This document shows positions 18,733 to 27,325 of a stretch of 64,000 bases of DNA, piece after piece (position 1 is the first letter of the stretch; each line of letters starts with the position of its first letter). Source of the DNA: an uncultured Anaerococcus sp. (GTDB taxonomy: Bacteria > Bacillota > Clostridia > Tissierellales > Peptoniphilaceae); contig URUJ01000002.1 in NCBI GenBank assembly GCA_900551095.1, positions 62,001 through 126,000 of the forward strand, written 5' to 3'. Under the pieces are notes generated by a model. That model was not told the DNA's origin. It saw only the letters and a program-made list of their open reading frames with translations, and searched no databases. Made by a program: the position numbers and the translations under genes.

Positions 18733-19563
18733 ATGGCAGTAGTTTCAATGAAAAAATTATTAGAAGCTGGTGTACACTTTGGACACCAAACCAGAAGATG
18801 GAATCCAAAAATGGCAAAATTCATCTTCACAGAAAGAAATGGTATCTATATAGTAGATCTACAAAAAACAGCTAACCAAATAGAAGAAGCTTACAAAGTA
18901 ATGAGAGATATTGTTGCTGATGGTGGTAGAGTTCTATTCGTAGGTACAAAAAAACAAGCACAAGACTCAATCCAAACAGAAGCTAAAAGATCAGGTCAAT
19001 ACTATGTTTCTCACAGATGGTTGGGTGGTATGCTTACTAACTTTAAAACTATTAGAAAAAGCGTAGAAAAACTTCAAAGATATGAAAGAATGGAAGAAGA
19101 TGGAACATTTGATCTTTTACCAAAAAAAGAAGTTCTAGAATATCAAAAAGAAATGGATAAACTAGAAAGAAACCTTGGTGGTATTAAAGATATGGAAGAC
19201 CTACCAGACGTATTATTTGTAGTAGATCCAGGTGAAGAATCAATTGCAGTTCATGAAGCTAAAATCCTTGGTATTCCAGTTATCGCAATAGTAGATACAA
19301 ATTGTGATCCTGATGAAGTTGATGTAGCTATCCCAGGAAACGATGATGCAATCAGAGCTGTAAAACTAATAACTTCAATAATGGCTGATGCTATTATAGA
19401 AGCTAATCAAGGTAGTGAATTTGATCCTTCAGAAGATGACTTTGAAGAAGAAAGCGAAGAAGATAATGAAGCTTCTGAACAAGAAGATTTATCTGATGAA
19501 GATATAGAAGAAGCAGTTGAAGAAATAAATACACAAGCATTCGAAGAGAACGAAGCAGAATAA
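18733..19563 (+). CDS. rpsB: 30S ribosomal protein S2
   Basis: Structural protein of the small subunit. Typical S2 motifs are visible: LLEAGVHFGHQTRRWNPKM, SHRWLGGMLTN and PVIAIVDTNCDPD. I start at the ATG at 18733, eight bases after GGAGG; an earlier in-frame ATG (18709) lies within the leader fold. Length is 276 residues, with a strongly acidic C-terminal tail of about 45 residues beyond the E. coli end. tsf follows after 15 bases. Confidence 0.97.
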   Translation: MAVVSMKKLLEAGVHFGHQTRRWNPKMAKFIFTERNGIYIVDLQKTANQIEEAYKVMRDIVADGGRVLFVGTKKQAQDSIQTEAKRSGQYYVSHRWLGGMLTNFKTIRKSVEKLQRYERMEEDGTFDLLPKKEVLEYQKEMDKLERNLGGIKDMEDLPDVLFVVDPGEESIAVHEAKILGIPVIAIVDTNCDPDEVDVAIPGNDDAIRAVKLITSIMADAIIEANQGSEFDPSEDDFEEESEEDNEASEQEDLSDEDIEEAVEEINTQAFEENEAE

Positions 19564-19578
19564 GTAGAGGAGATATAG

Positions 19579-20247
19579 ATGGCAATTAGTGCAAAATTAG
19601 TTAAAGAATTAAGAGAGAGAACTGCCGCTGGAATGATGGACTGTAAAAAAGCTCTAGAAGAAGCAGGCGGAGACATTGATCAAGCACAAAAAATCCTAAA
19701 AGAAAAAGGACAAGCAACTCTTGATAAAAAATCAGGTAGAATTGCTGCAGAAGGTGTTATAGGTTCTTACATTCACAACGATAAGATTGGTGTAATCGTA
19801 GAAATCAATACAGAAACAGACTTCTCTGCAAATACTGATACAGTTAAAAATTTTGCAAGAGATATTGCAATGCACATTGCTGCAAGTGATCCTAAATATG
19901 TTTCTGAAGAAGATGCTGATGAAGCAGATATAGCAGAACAAAAAGAAATTCTTACAAACCAAGCTATCAATGAAGCGAATGATAATATGCCAGAAGATAA
20001 GAAGAAGATGATAGCTGAGAAAAAGGTTGAAGGAAGACTTAAAAAATGGTTCTCTGAAGTTTGCCTACTAGATCAAGCATTCATCAAAAATCCTGATATA
20101 ACTGTTGAGCAACTACTTAGAGATACAGCTAATGAAGTTGGAGAAAACATTAAAATCAGAAGATTTTCTAGATTCCAAGTTGGTGAAGGTCTAGAGAAAA
20201 AAGAAGAAGATTTTGCTGCAGAAGTAGCAAGTCAAATGAATGTATAA
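19579..20247 (+). CDS. tsf: Elongation factor Ts
   Basis: Guanine-nucleotide exchange factor for EF-Tu. The UBA-like N-terminus with LRERTAAGMMDCKKAL and the TETDFSAN motif in the core mark it clearly. At 222 residues it is shorter than the 280-295 residue forms of E. coli and B. subtilis, so part of the core/dimerisation region is reduced; the start and end of the protein are intact. AGAGGAG precedes the ATG. The usual downstream pyrH-frr pair is absent; a terminator follows. Confidence 0.96.
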   Translation: MAISAKLVKELRERTAAGMMDCKKALEEAGGDIDQAQKILKEKGQATLDKKSGRIAAEGVIGSYIHNDKIGVIVEINTETDFSANTDTVKNFARDIAMHIAASDPKYVSEEDADEADIAEQKEILTNQAINEANDNMPEDKKKMIAEKKVEGRLKKWFSEVCLLDQAFIKNPDITVEQLLRDTANEVGENIKIRRFSRFQVGEGLEKKEEDFAAEVASQMNV

Positions 20248-20275
20248 TAAATATCAATTAAAATAGTTTACTAAG

Positions 20276-20317
20276 CAAGGAAAAGGCAAGGGGTTTTGCT
20301 GTTTCCTTGTTTTTTTA
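20276..20317 (+). terminator. rpsB-tsf terminator
   Basis: CAAGGAAA (20276-20283) pairs with TTTCCTTG (20302-20309), with an extra inner pairing of GCAA with TTGC, followed by a run of T. A strong intrinsic terminator. Confidence 0.9.
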
Positions 20318-20495
20318 TTTTAATAACTACAAAATTTATATCTGTAAATCATTATTAAGGTATATTTAAGCTTATGTTTATATTTAAAATATCAAATTTT
20401 ATAGTATAGTATTTATGTAGGAATTAAATCTTACTACAGTTAAAGTATATAAATTAAGATCGTTTCATAGATACATGAAAAAGGAGCATTATAAT
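20318..20495 (+). promoter_or_regulatory. cysK upstream region with weak promoter
   Basis: AT-rich. Overlapping TATAGT hexamers at 20400-20410 could be a -10, with only a poor -35 (TTTAAA near 20383). A partial dyad GTAG...CTAC follows (about 20418-20437). I looked for the T-box conserved core and a SAM-riboswitch core and saw neither. Regulation of this cysteine-biosynthesis pair is therefore not readable here. Confidence 0.35.
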
Positions 20496-21407
20496 ATGAA
20501 AAATAATCCAACAGAATTAATTGGAGGAACTCCTCTTTTAAAATTAAATTCATTAAAAAAAGAGGGAAGAGCCGATATATATGTAAAAGTGGAAAAAAAT
20601 AACTTAGCAGGATCTATTAAAGATAGAATTGCTTTATATATGATAGAAGAGGCTGAAAAGTCAGGTAAACTAAAAAAGGGTGGTACTATAGTAGAGCCAA
20701 CAAGTGGTAACACTGGTGTTGCTCTTGCAGCTCTAGCAGCAGCTAAAGGATATAAATTAATCCTAACCATGCCTGCTTCTATGAGTATAGAAAGAGCGAA
20801 ACTTGCTATGGCTTATGGTGCTAAAGTTATTAGAACTACAGAAGGTGCCTTACAAGGAGCTGTCGATAAGGCAAAACAACTTGCAGAAGAAAATGGTTAT
20901 TTCCTACCAGATCAATTTTCAAACCCAGCCAATATAAAGGCCCATTATGAAACTACTGGTCCTGAAATACTAGCAGAAGTAACACCAGATGCTTTTATCG
21001 CTGGTGTTGGTACAGGTGGAACAGTAACAGGAACTGGTAAGAGACTCAAAGAAGAAAACCCTAGTACAAAAGTATATGCTATAGAACCAGCAGAAAGTCC
21101 TCTATTATCTGGAGGTAAAGCAAGTGGGCATAAGATTCAAGGAATTGGAGGAAACTTTATCCCAAAGAACCTAGATTTTGATATTCTTGATGGAATAGTT
21201 GATGTTAAGAGCGATGATGCTATTAAAATGTCAAGGAGGCTTGCTAAAGATGAAGCCCTTTCAGTTGGAATTTCATCTGGTGCAAATGTCGTAGGAGCTA
21301 TAGAAATTGCAGATAAACTAGGAGAAGGAAAAGTTGTTGTAACTGTTCTTCCTGATACAGGAGAAAGATACCTATCAACTGAATTATACGAAAATGATCA
21401 GCTATAA
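20496..21407 (+). CDS. cysK: Cysteine synthase (O-acetylserine sulfhydrylase)
   Basis: PLP enzyme making L-cysteine from O-acetylserine and sulfide. PLP-binding Lys42 is in GSIKDRIA, the substrate loop PTSGNTG is at 68-74, and GTGGTVTGTG binds the phosphate. The start at 20496 has AAAAAGGAG upstream; the in-frame ATG at 20475 precedes that site and is rejected. Length is 303, typical. The last 14 bases overlap cysE, the enzyme that makes its substrate. Confidence 0.95.
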   Translation: MKNNPTELIGGTPLLKLNSLKKEGRADIYVKVEKNNLAGSIKDRIALYMIEEAEKSGKLKKGGTIVEPTSGNTGVALAALAAAKGYKLILTMPASMSIERAKLAMAYGAKVIRTTEGALQGAVDKAKQLAEENGYFLPDQFSNPANIKAHYETTGPEILAEVTPDAFIAGVGTGGTVTGTGKRLKEENPSTKVYAIEPAESPLLSGGKASGHKIQGIGGNFIPKNLDFDILDGIVDVKSDDAIKMSRRLAKDEALSVGISSGANVVGAIEIADKLGEGKVVVTVLPDTGERYLSTELYENDQL

Positions 21408-21921
21408 TGAATACAAAGATGAATTAGTTAAAAATGCACTAGCTAATGATCCAGCTCTAAAAAGCGAAGAGGAAGCAATCCTCTTCTCTGCTGGTATCAA
21501 AGCATTATTATCCCACTACATAGCTCATGATCTTTATTTAGAAGGAAAGCTTTATGAAGCTCAAGAAATGGCATACAAATCGAGAATGGAAACAGGAATA
21601 GAAATACATCCGGGTGCTAAGATAGGACGTAGATGCTACATAGATCATGGTATGGGAGTCGTAATAGGAGAAACAGCTGAAATTGGCGATGATGTATTAA
21701 TGTATCATTCGGTAACACTTGGTGCTGTTACAAATAAAAAAGTTAAAAGACATCCAACTATTGGAAATAATGTTATGATAGGCGCCGGTGCGGTTTTATT
21801 AGGAAATATAAAGATAGGTAATAATTGTAAAATTGGAGCTAATGCTGTCGTTCTAACAGATGTTCCAGAAAACTCAACAGCTGTTGGTGCTCCAGCAAAA
21901 ATAATCCCTCACAAAAAGTAG
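21394..21921 (+). CDS. cysE: Serine O-acetyltransferase
   Basis: Acetylates serine with acetyl-CoA, feeding CysK. The short 175-residue type has a helical N-terminus and a hexapeptide left-handed beta-helix (GIEIHPGAKIG, YIDHGMGVVIGETAEIG, GAGAVLLGNIKIG, VGAPAKI). The Asp-His pair in YIDHGMG matches the catalytic pair. The ATG lies within the cysK end, so translation is likely coupled. The TAG stop sits in the left arm of the terminator stem. Confidence 0.94.
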   Translation: MISYNEYKDELVKNALANDPALKSEEEAILFSAGIKALLSHYIAHDLYLEGKLYEAQEMAYKSRMETGIEIHPGAKIGRRCYIDHGMGVVIGETAEIGDDVLMYHSVTLGAVTNKKVKRHPTIGNNVMIGAGAVLLGNIKIGNNCKIGANAVVLTDVPENSTAVGAPAKIIPHKK

Positions 21922-21939
21922 TTAAGGCTACTTTTTTAT
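21913..21939 (+). terminator. cysK-cysE terminator overlapping the cysE stop
   Basis: AAAAAGTAG (21913-21921) pairs with CTACTTTTT (21928-21936) around a 6-base loop, running into T residues. The cysE TAG is the last triplet of the left arm. Confidence 0.8.
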
Positions 21940-21982
21940 TTTGCTAATATTATGAAAACTATTTCGTATAATTATAATTAAA

Positions 21983-21991
21983 TGGTATAAT
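21983..21991 (+). promoter_or_regulatory. rny extended -10 promoter
   Basis: TGG followed by TATAAT (21986-21991) makes an extended -10. The -35 position (around 21963, TTCGTA) is poor. It lies about 40 bases upstream of the rny start. Confidence 0.5.
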
Positions 21992-22030
21992 AATTAATGG
22001 AATATAAATTTCCATATTATTGGAGGTGAT

Positions 22031-23587
22031 ATGATGTTTAATAATATGAATCCAATTGTTGTTCTCATCATAGTTGTCGCCTTCGTATTGTTAGCTTTTT
22101 ATTTTGGCTATCTTTATCGTAAGAAAATTGGTGAATCTGTAATAGGTGGAGCTGAAAATCTAAGCAGACAAATTATAGATGATGCCAATAAACAAGCAGA
22201 AGCATTAAGAAGAGAAACGCTTATTGATGCTAAAGATGAAATTTCAAAATTGAAATCTGAAAATGAAGAAATGCTAAATCAAGCGAGAAATGACTTGAAT
22301 AAGAGAGAAGCCCGCTTGATTAAGAAAGAAGAAAGTTTAGACAATCGATCTTTATTGATTGACAAAAAGTCTGATCAAATCTCTAGTGATCAGAAAAAGT
22401 TAAAACAAAAAGAAGAAAGAATTGACAAGTTAATAGAACAACAAGAGTTGGAATTACAAAATATCGCTGGACTAACCAACAATGAAGCAAAAGAAATAAT
22501 CTTAGCTAGAGTAAAATCTGAAACAATTCACGAATCAGCTAGGATGATTAAAGAGGCTGAAGAAAGGGTCAAAGCAGAAAGTAAAAAGATAGCTACAGAT
22601 ATTCTTGCAACTACTATTCAAAGATTTGCACCAGAACAAGTAGCTGAAAATACTGTTTCTGTAATTTCTCTACCAAATGATGAAATGAAAGGTCGTATTA
22701 TAGGTCGTGAAGGTCGTAATATTAGAGCTTTCGAACAAGCATCTGGAGTTGATCTTATTATAGATGATACACCTGAAGCTGTAGTAATTTCATGTTTCGA
22801 GCCAGTAAGAAGAGAAATCGCAAAAGTTGCACTTGAAAAATTAATTCAGGATGGAAGAATAAATCCATCTAGAATTGAAGAAATGCTACAAAAAGCTAGC
22901 GATGAAGTTGAAACAAGAATAATTGAAGACGGAGAAGCTGCTGCAGAAACAGTAGGAATAATAAATCTGCACCCTCAATTAATTAGATTTATCGGCAAGA
23001 TGAAATTTAGAACTTCTTATGGTCAAAATATTTTAAAACATTCTGTAGAAGTAGCCCTTTTAGCAGGAATGTTAGCTGATGAAATCGGTGCTGATAGTGC
23101 ACTTGCTAAACGTGGTGGATTGCTCCATGATCTTGGTAAAGCAATAGATCAAGAACAAGAAGGAACTCATATAGCCCTTGGAGTTGAAGCTGCAAGTAAA
23201 TACGGTGAAAATAAATACGTAATAAATGCTATAGAATCTCATCACGGTGATGTAGAGCCAAACTGTGTAGAATCTATTCTAGTTCAGACAGCAGATGCTA
23301 TTAGCGCTGCTAGACCAGGAGCTAGACGCGAAAGTCTAGAAAATTATATTAAGAGACTTGAAAACCTTGAGGGAATCGCTAATTCCTTTGATGGTGTTGA
23401 AAAATCATTTGCATTACAAGCTGGTAGAGAATTAAGAATATTAGTTAAACCTGAAAAAATTTCGGATGATGAAATGGTTGTAATTGCTAGAGAAATTGCA
23501 AAGAAAATTGAAAACGAATTAGAGTATCCAGGTGAAATCAAAGTAAACTTACTAAGAGAGTCCAAAGCGATAGATTATGCCAAATAA
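22031..23587 (+). CDS. rny: Ribonuclease Y
   Basis: Membrane-anchored endoribonuclease that starts mRNA decay in Firmicutes. One N-terminal membrane segment (about residues 8-27) precedes a long charged coiled coil (about 30-190). A KH domain with GRIIGREGRNIRAFEQ and an HD domain with HSVEVALLAGML and LLHDLGKAID follow. Length 518 is normal. Two adjacent ATGs (22031, 22034) follow GGAGGTGAT; the second has better spacing. RNase J is also encoded in the window (36224). Confidence 0.97.
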   Translation: MMFNNMNPIVVLIIVVAFVLLAFYFGYLYRKKIGESVIGGAENLSRQIIDDANKQAEALRRETLIDAKDEISKLKSENEEMLNQARNDLNKREARLIKKEESLDNRSLLIDKKSDQISSDQKKLKQKEERIDKLIEQQELELQNIAGLTNNEAKEIILARVKSETIHESARMIKEAEERVKAESKKIATDILATTIQRFAPEQVAENTVSVISLPNDEMKGRIIGREGRNIRAFEQASGVDLIIDDTPEAVVISCFEPVRREIAKVALEKLIQDGRINPSRIEEMLQKASDEVETRIIEDGEAAAETVGIINLHPQLIRFIGKMKFRTSYGQNILKHSVEVALLAGMLADEIGADSALAKRGGLLHDLGKAIDQEQEGTHIALGVEAASKYGENKYVINAIESHHGDVEPNCVESILVQTADAISAARPGARRESLENYIKRLENLEGIANSFDGVEKSFALQAGRELRILVKPEKISDDEMVVIAREIAKKIENELEYPGEIKVNLLRESKAIDYAK

Positions 23588-23595
23588 TAATTTAT

Positions 23596-23627
23596 AAAAA
23601 CTGCCGTTAATTTATGGCAGTTTTTTT
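23596..23627 (+). terminator. rny terminator
   Basis: AAAAACTGCC (23596-23605) pairs with GGCAGTTTTT (23616-23625) around a 10-base loop, then further T residues. Confidence 0.9.
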
Positions 23628-23937
23628 CGTGCTATTTAAAAATATTCAATAAGATTAAGGCATATAATAACACCAATAAAATTATAAAACCTCTTAAAAC
23701 GCAAAATAAAAGCACATATTTTTAGGATTTTTAGAATATTTAAAGGGCAAGTGTTATAAATTGTTTTTTTAAGAAGAATGGTAAGGAAATATATATAATG
23801 TTTGCATCGAATATATTCGTACGAAAAAATAACGGATTTAAGAAGAGAATTATTTGTTTTAAAATGTCGACGTCATAAAAATAAGAAATTTAAAATAACA
23901 ATATTTACTCGTAAAAATAGAAGGATAGTCACAAAAT

Positions 23938-23973
23938 AATTATTGCACAAAATAACAATTTTGTGCAATAATT
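23938..23973. repeat. Perfect 16-bp inverted repeat with 4-base spacer
   Basis: AATTATTGCACAAAAT (23938-23953) and ATTTTGTGCAATAATT (23958-23973) are exact reverse complements separated by AACA. It is not followed by a T run, so it is not a terminator. The right arm ends exactly at the first base of the -35 of the recombinase promoter, and overlaps a second possible -35 (TTGTGC, 23961-23966). An operator or recombination site are both possible readings. Confidence 0.9.
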
Positions 23974-24000
23974 TGAAAATCATATAATATTGAGTATAAT
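23973..24000 (+). promoter_or_regulatory. Recombinase gene promoter
   Basis: TTGAAA (23973-23978), a 16-base spacer and TATAAT (23995-24000). An alternative pair is TTGTGC (23961-23966) with TATAAT (23983-23988), also 16 bases apart. Either leaves a leader of about 70-85 bases before the start at 24077, and either is touched by the inverted repeat. Confidence 0.65.
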
Positions 24001-24076
24001 TCTATTATAAATTATGAAATCTTAGCTTTAATCTTAGTTTATAAGCTTAACATCGATTTTTGGAGACTAATATATT

Positions 24077-25066
24077 ATGGAAGAATTTATCAGACCTATC
24101 ATCTTAACAGATTACTTAAATTATTTAAAATCTATTAAAGGCCTATCTGAATCAACAATCAAAGAATATGCTTATGATCTTGATATGTTTATAGAATATC
24201 AATTAATTAGGAAAATTTATAATAATAGCAAAGATTCCTATGAAGAGAATTTCAATTCTAAAAATATAAATAATTATATAGATAATAAATTTTTTGAGAA
24301 ACTTACAATTCAAGATTTTTATGCCTTCCTCTCATATTTAGACAATAGTAAGAACGATACCGCTAGTACCAGGTCTAGAAAGATTTCGGCTATAAAATCT
24401 TTTTATAAATATATGTATAATGAAATTGAAGTAATTGAGACAAATATAACCAACAAGCTCGCAAACCCAAAGATTAGTCAAAGGCAACCTGTTTACCTAA
24501 CCTTAAGTGAAACCGAGAAGCTTTTGTATACTATAAGTAAAGAAAAAAACGACTTTCTAAGAGCAAGAGACCTTGCTATTGTTTTTACTTTTCTTACTAC
24601 TGGTATGAGACTATCAGAGCTTGTTTCAATAGATTTATCAGATGTAAATAACGATAGTTTCAATATAATCGGCAAAGGTAATAAAGAACGTACTGTATAC
24701 CTTACCCAAAACTGTCAAAGCTTAATTAATAATTATATTATAATTAGATCAAAATATTTAAAAGATGCAAGAGTTGACTCCTTATTTATATCTACAAGAA
24801 AAAAAAGGATATCTAATAGAACTGTTCAAGCTACAATAGAAAAATATCTAGCAAAAGCAGGATTTGACACAAATATTTATTCTACACACAAACTAAGACA
24901 TACTGCAGCTACTCTTATGTATAAGTATGGGAATGTTGATATTAGAGCCTTAAAAGATATTTTAGGCCACGCTTCCGTCTCTACTACCCAAATATATACC
25001 CATCTTGATGATGAGGATCTAAAAAATGCAGTAAACAAAAATCCTCTTTCCGGTATGGAATTTTAA
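24077..25066 (+). CDS. Xer-type tyrosine recombinase
   Basis: Site-specific DNA recombinase. The N-terminal SAM-like core-binding domain covers about 10-125. The catalytic domain carries Arg178 (TTGMRLSEL), Lys203 (GKGNKER), His271 and Arg274 (HKLRH), His298 (ILGHASVSTTQIYTH) and nucleophile Tyr307, so the active site is complete. At 329 residues it is slightly longer than XerC/XerD (about 295-305), with extra sequence near 45-75. It stands alone with its own promoter and terminator. Chromosome-dimer resolution is likely, but XerC, XerD or a solo XerH/XerS-like role cannot be separated from sequence alone. Confidence 0.88.
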   Translation: MEEFIRPIILTDYLNYLKSIKGLSESTIKEYAYDLDMFIEYQLIRKIYNNSKDSYEENFNSKNINNYIDNKFFEKLTIQDFYAFLSYLDNSKNDTASTRSRKISAIKSFYKYMYNEIEVIETNITNKLANPKISQRQPVYLTLSETEKLLYTISKEKNDFLRARDLAIVFTFLTTGMRLSELVSIDLSDVNNDSFNIIGKGNKERTVYLTQNCQSLINNYIIIRSKYLKDARVDSLFISTRKKRISNRTVQATIEKYLAKAGFDTNIYSTHKLRHTAATLMYKYGNVDIRALKDILGHASVSTTQIYTHLDDEDLKNAVNKNPLSGMEF

Positions 25067-25110
25067 TATAAACGCCGTTCTAAGCTATCAATTAGAACGG
25101 CGTTTATATT
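25065..25110. terminator. Bidirectional terminator, 19-bp perfect stem
   Basis: AATATAAACGCCGTTCTAA (25065-25083) and its exact reverse complement (25092-25110) flank an 8-base loop, with A/T-rich tails on both sides. It separates the convergent recombinase gene and the PLP-enzyme gene and begins inside the recombinase stop codon. Confidence 0.88.
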
Positions 25111-26388
25111 TTAAATAAAATTATTTTTAGCAAATCTATTCAAAACTATTTTCAAGGCGAGTTTTCCATGGTGATAATTAAGACCTCCTTGCAAATAAGC
25201 CATGTAAGGAGCTCTTAATGGGCCGTCTGCTGATAGTTCTGATGTAGCTCCTTCTACAAATCCACCTGCTGCCATAATAACTGGATCTTCATATCCTGGC
25301 ATTGGATAGGCTTCTGGCACAAATGTAGAATCCACAGAGCACGCTTCTTGTATAGCTTTGCAAAAGGTCTTTAATTTTTCAGGATCATTTAATTCGATTG
25401 CTAAAATTACATCAGATCTTGGATCATCGAGTTTTGGTGTTACCTCATAACCAAGTTTATTAAATACACCCGCAAATAATAAAGCAACCTTCAAAGCTTC
25501 TTTAACTACGTGAGGTGAAAAATATAAGCCTTCAGCAACTAATCTATTAGTACCGAAACTAAGTCCCTCGTCCTTTCCAATTCCTGGAGCTGTAAGTGTA
25601 TTAGCACAATATTCTATTAAATCTTTTCTTCCACTAATATAACCACCAGTTACAGCAATTCCCCCTCCCAGATTTTTTATTAGGGATCCTGCCACAATAT
25701 CAGCTCCTACTTCTATTGGTTCTTTAGTTTCAGTAAATTCTCCATAACAATTATCTATGAATATTATAACATCCTTTGAAACTTCTCTAATTTCTATTAT
25801 AGCTTTTTCTATTTCAGAAATTGTGAATGCTCTTCTTTGTGTATACCCAGTTGATCTTTGGATAAGAACGACCTTAGTTTTTTCATCAACCTTATCTTTT
25901 ATCTTGTCATATTGAATTTTGTTTTGATTATCTAGAGTTAATTTATCATATAATACACCCTTTTCAGTTAATGTACCTTTTTTATTACCAGCGATTCCTA
26001 TTACTTGTTGCATAGTGTCATAAGGATCATCTGTAATTGATAATAATTTATCTCCATAATTTAACAATGAAAATAATACTATAGATAGTGCATGAGTGCC
26101 AGAAACTATTGAAGGTCTTACTAGACTGTCTTCCGCCTTAAAAATCGAAGAAAAGATGGACTCTATAGTATCTCTACCAGTATCTGCGTAACCATAACCA
26201 GTGGCTTGAAAGAAATCTGACGATTGTAAAGCATTTTCGTTGAAAGCTTTGATAACTTTTAGCTGGTTAAATTCAGCTATTTCTTCATGGTGTAAAAATA
26301 ATTCTTCTAGCTCTATTTCTGTTTCTTTTATTAGCTTATCGTACCTATTATCTATATCATAATTACAGTAAACTTCATTAAAATTCAT
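25111..26388 (-). CDS. PLP-dependent enzyme of the methionine gamma-lyase / YnbB (aluminium resistance) family
   Basis: A fold-type I PLP enzyme. The cofactor Lys is likely Lys238 in SLIKNLGGG, with the preceding FIDNCYGEF (Asp212) contacting the pyridine ring. GYGYADTGRD near 64-72 and SGTHALSIV near 96-104 match the family often annotated as cystathionine beta-lyase involved in aluminium resistance. Length 425 is typical. True substrate is not established. It overlaps the end of miaA by 11 bases, and is the last gene of the mutS-mutL-miaA run. Confidence 0.85.
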   Translation of the reverse strand: MNFNEVYCNYDIDNRYDKLIKETEIELEELFLHHEEIAEFNQLKVIKAFNENALQSSDFFQATGYGYADTGRDTIESIFSSIFKAEDSLVRPSIVSGTHALSIVLFSLLNYGDKLLSITDDPYDTMQQVIGIAGNKKGTLTEKGVLYDKLTLDNQNKIQYDKIKDKVDEKTKVVLIQRSTGYTQRRAFTISEIEKAIIEIREVSKDVIIFIDNCYGEFTETKEPIEVGADIVAGSLIKNLGGGIAVTGGYISGRKDLIEYCANTLTAPGIGKDEGLSFGTNRLVAEGLYFSPHVVKEALKVALLFAGVFNKLGYEVTPKLDDPRSDVILAIELNDPEKLKTFCKAIQEACSVDSTFVPEAYPMPGYEDPVIMAAGGFVEGATSELSADGPLRAPYMAYLQGGLNYHHGKLALKIVLNRFAKNNFI

Positions 26389-27325
26389 ACATATCCTTTA
26401 TTAAATCTTCTATTATTGTTGTTGCGTCATCCTTGCTTAGATCATCCATTATTATTTCTCTAGTGAACGGGTACTCTAAATATCTTTTCATCCAGGTAAT
26501 TTGTCTTTTTGCGTATCTTCTAGTATTTCTTTGAATTAAGTTTATAGTTTCTTCTAGGTCCATTTCTCCCCTAATATAAGGAAATAGCTCTTTATAACCT
26601 ATTGCCGCCATAGAAGGTGAATTCTCATCCAAATTATACTTTTTTATCAAATATTTAAATTCATCTATCAAGCCAAGAGTCATCATATCATTTACCCTAT
26701 CGTTTATCCTATTATAGAGAATTTTCCTATCTTTATAATTCAAAAATATTAAAATAGGATCTATATTCCTATTTAAAACTTTTTCCCCACTACGTTTTTC
26801 TGATGGTTTTTCTCCTGTTATTTCATATATTTCAAGAGCTCTAATTATTCTATTTACCTCGTTAGGATGGTATTTATTAGCAGTTTCAGGGTCTATTTCG
26901 TTAAGTTTATCATATAGATATTCTTTGCCATGTGTATTTGCTAAATCTTGAAGTCTATTTCTTATAGAATCGTCTTTTTTTGCTTCTCCATAATTCATAT
27001 CAAATAAAAGTGAATCTATATAAAATCCTGTACCTCCGGTAATGATAGGCATAATATCCCTAGCATTAAGTATTGAAATTATTTCATCAGCGTCTTTTCT
27101 AAAATCGTCAACTGTAAATTCTTCATCTGGATTTACAACATTTAATAGATGATGGGAGACAATATTAGGGTCTATTACCTTATTTGTTCCTATATCCATT
27201 TGCCTATATACTTGTTGGCTATCTGCAGAAATTATTTCACCTTCGATTTTTTTAGCGATATTTATTGCAATATCGCTCTTACCACTTGCTGTGGGACCTG
27301 TTATAATTATTACTTTATTTTTCAA
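26378..27325 (-). CDS. miaA: tRNA dimethylallyltransferase
   Basis: Adds a dimethylallyl group to A37 of tRNAs reading UNN codons. The P-loop GPTASGKS is at residues 10-17, followed by ISADSQQVYRQMDIGT and GGTGFYIDSLL. I choose a TTG start at 27323-27325: GGAG lies 7 bases upstream within the mutL end, and the protein then starts directly with the P-loop strand. An upstream in-frame ATG (27349) would add eight poorly fitting residues. Length is 315. mutS-mutL-miaA is a common linkage. Confidence 0.94.
   Translation of the reverse strand: MKNKVIIITGPTASGKSDIAINIAKKIEGEIISADSQQVYRQMDIGTNKVIDPNIVSHHLLNVVNPDEEFTVDDFRKDADEIISILNARDIMPIITGGTGFYIDSLLFDMNYGEAKKDDSIRNRLQDLANTHGKEYLYDKLNEIDPETANKYHPNEVNRIIRALEIYEITGEKPSEKRSGEKVLNRNIDPILIFLNYKDRKILYNRINDRVNDMMTLGLIDEFKYLIKKYNLDENSPSMAAIGYKELFPYIRGEMDLEETINLIQRNTRRYAKRQITWMKRYLEYPFTREIIMDDLSKDDATTIIEDLIKDMYEF

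Larger units (their letters stand above)
23588..24076. other. 489-base gene-free region before the recombinase gene
   Basis: Very AT-rich. It holds the rny terminator, a 12-bp palindrome CGAATATATTCG near 23809, a 36-base perfect hairpin-forming inverted repeat at 23938-23973, and a good promoter at 23973-24000. No convincing short coding sequence, tRNA or known riboswitch core was seen in either strand. Confidence 0.7.

Noticed and set aside
20318..20495. T-box or SAM riboswitch before cysK
   Set aside because: Neither the T-box conserved core nor SAM-I stems could be found.
23800..23830. Possible dif or LexA site around the palindrome CGAATATATTCG
   Set aside because: It lacks the 11-6-11 layout of dif sites and the GAAC-N4-GTTC pattern of LexA boxes; a 12-bp AT-rich palindrome is expected by chance in such DNA.
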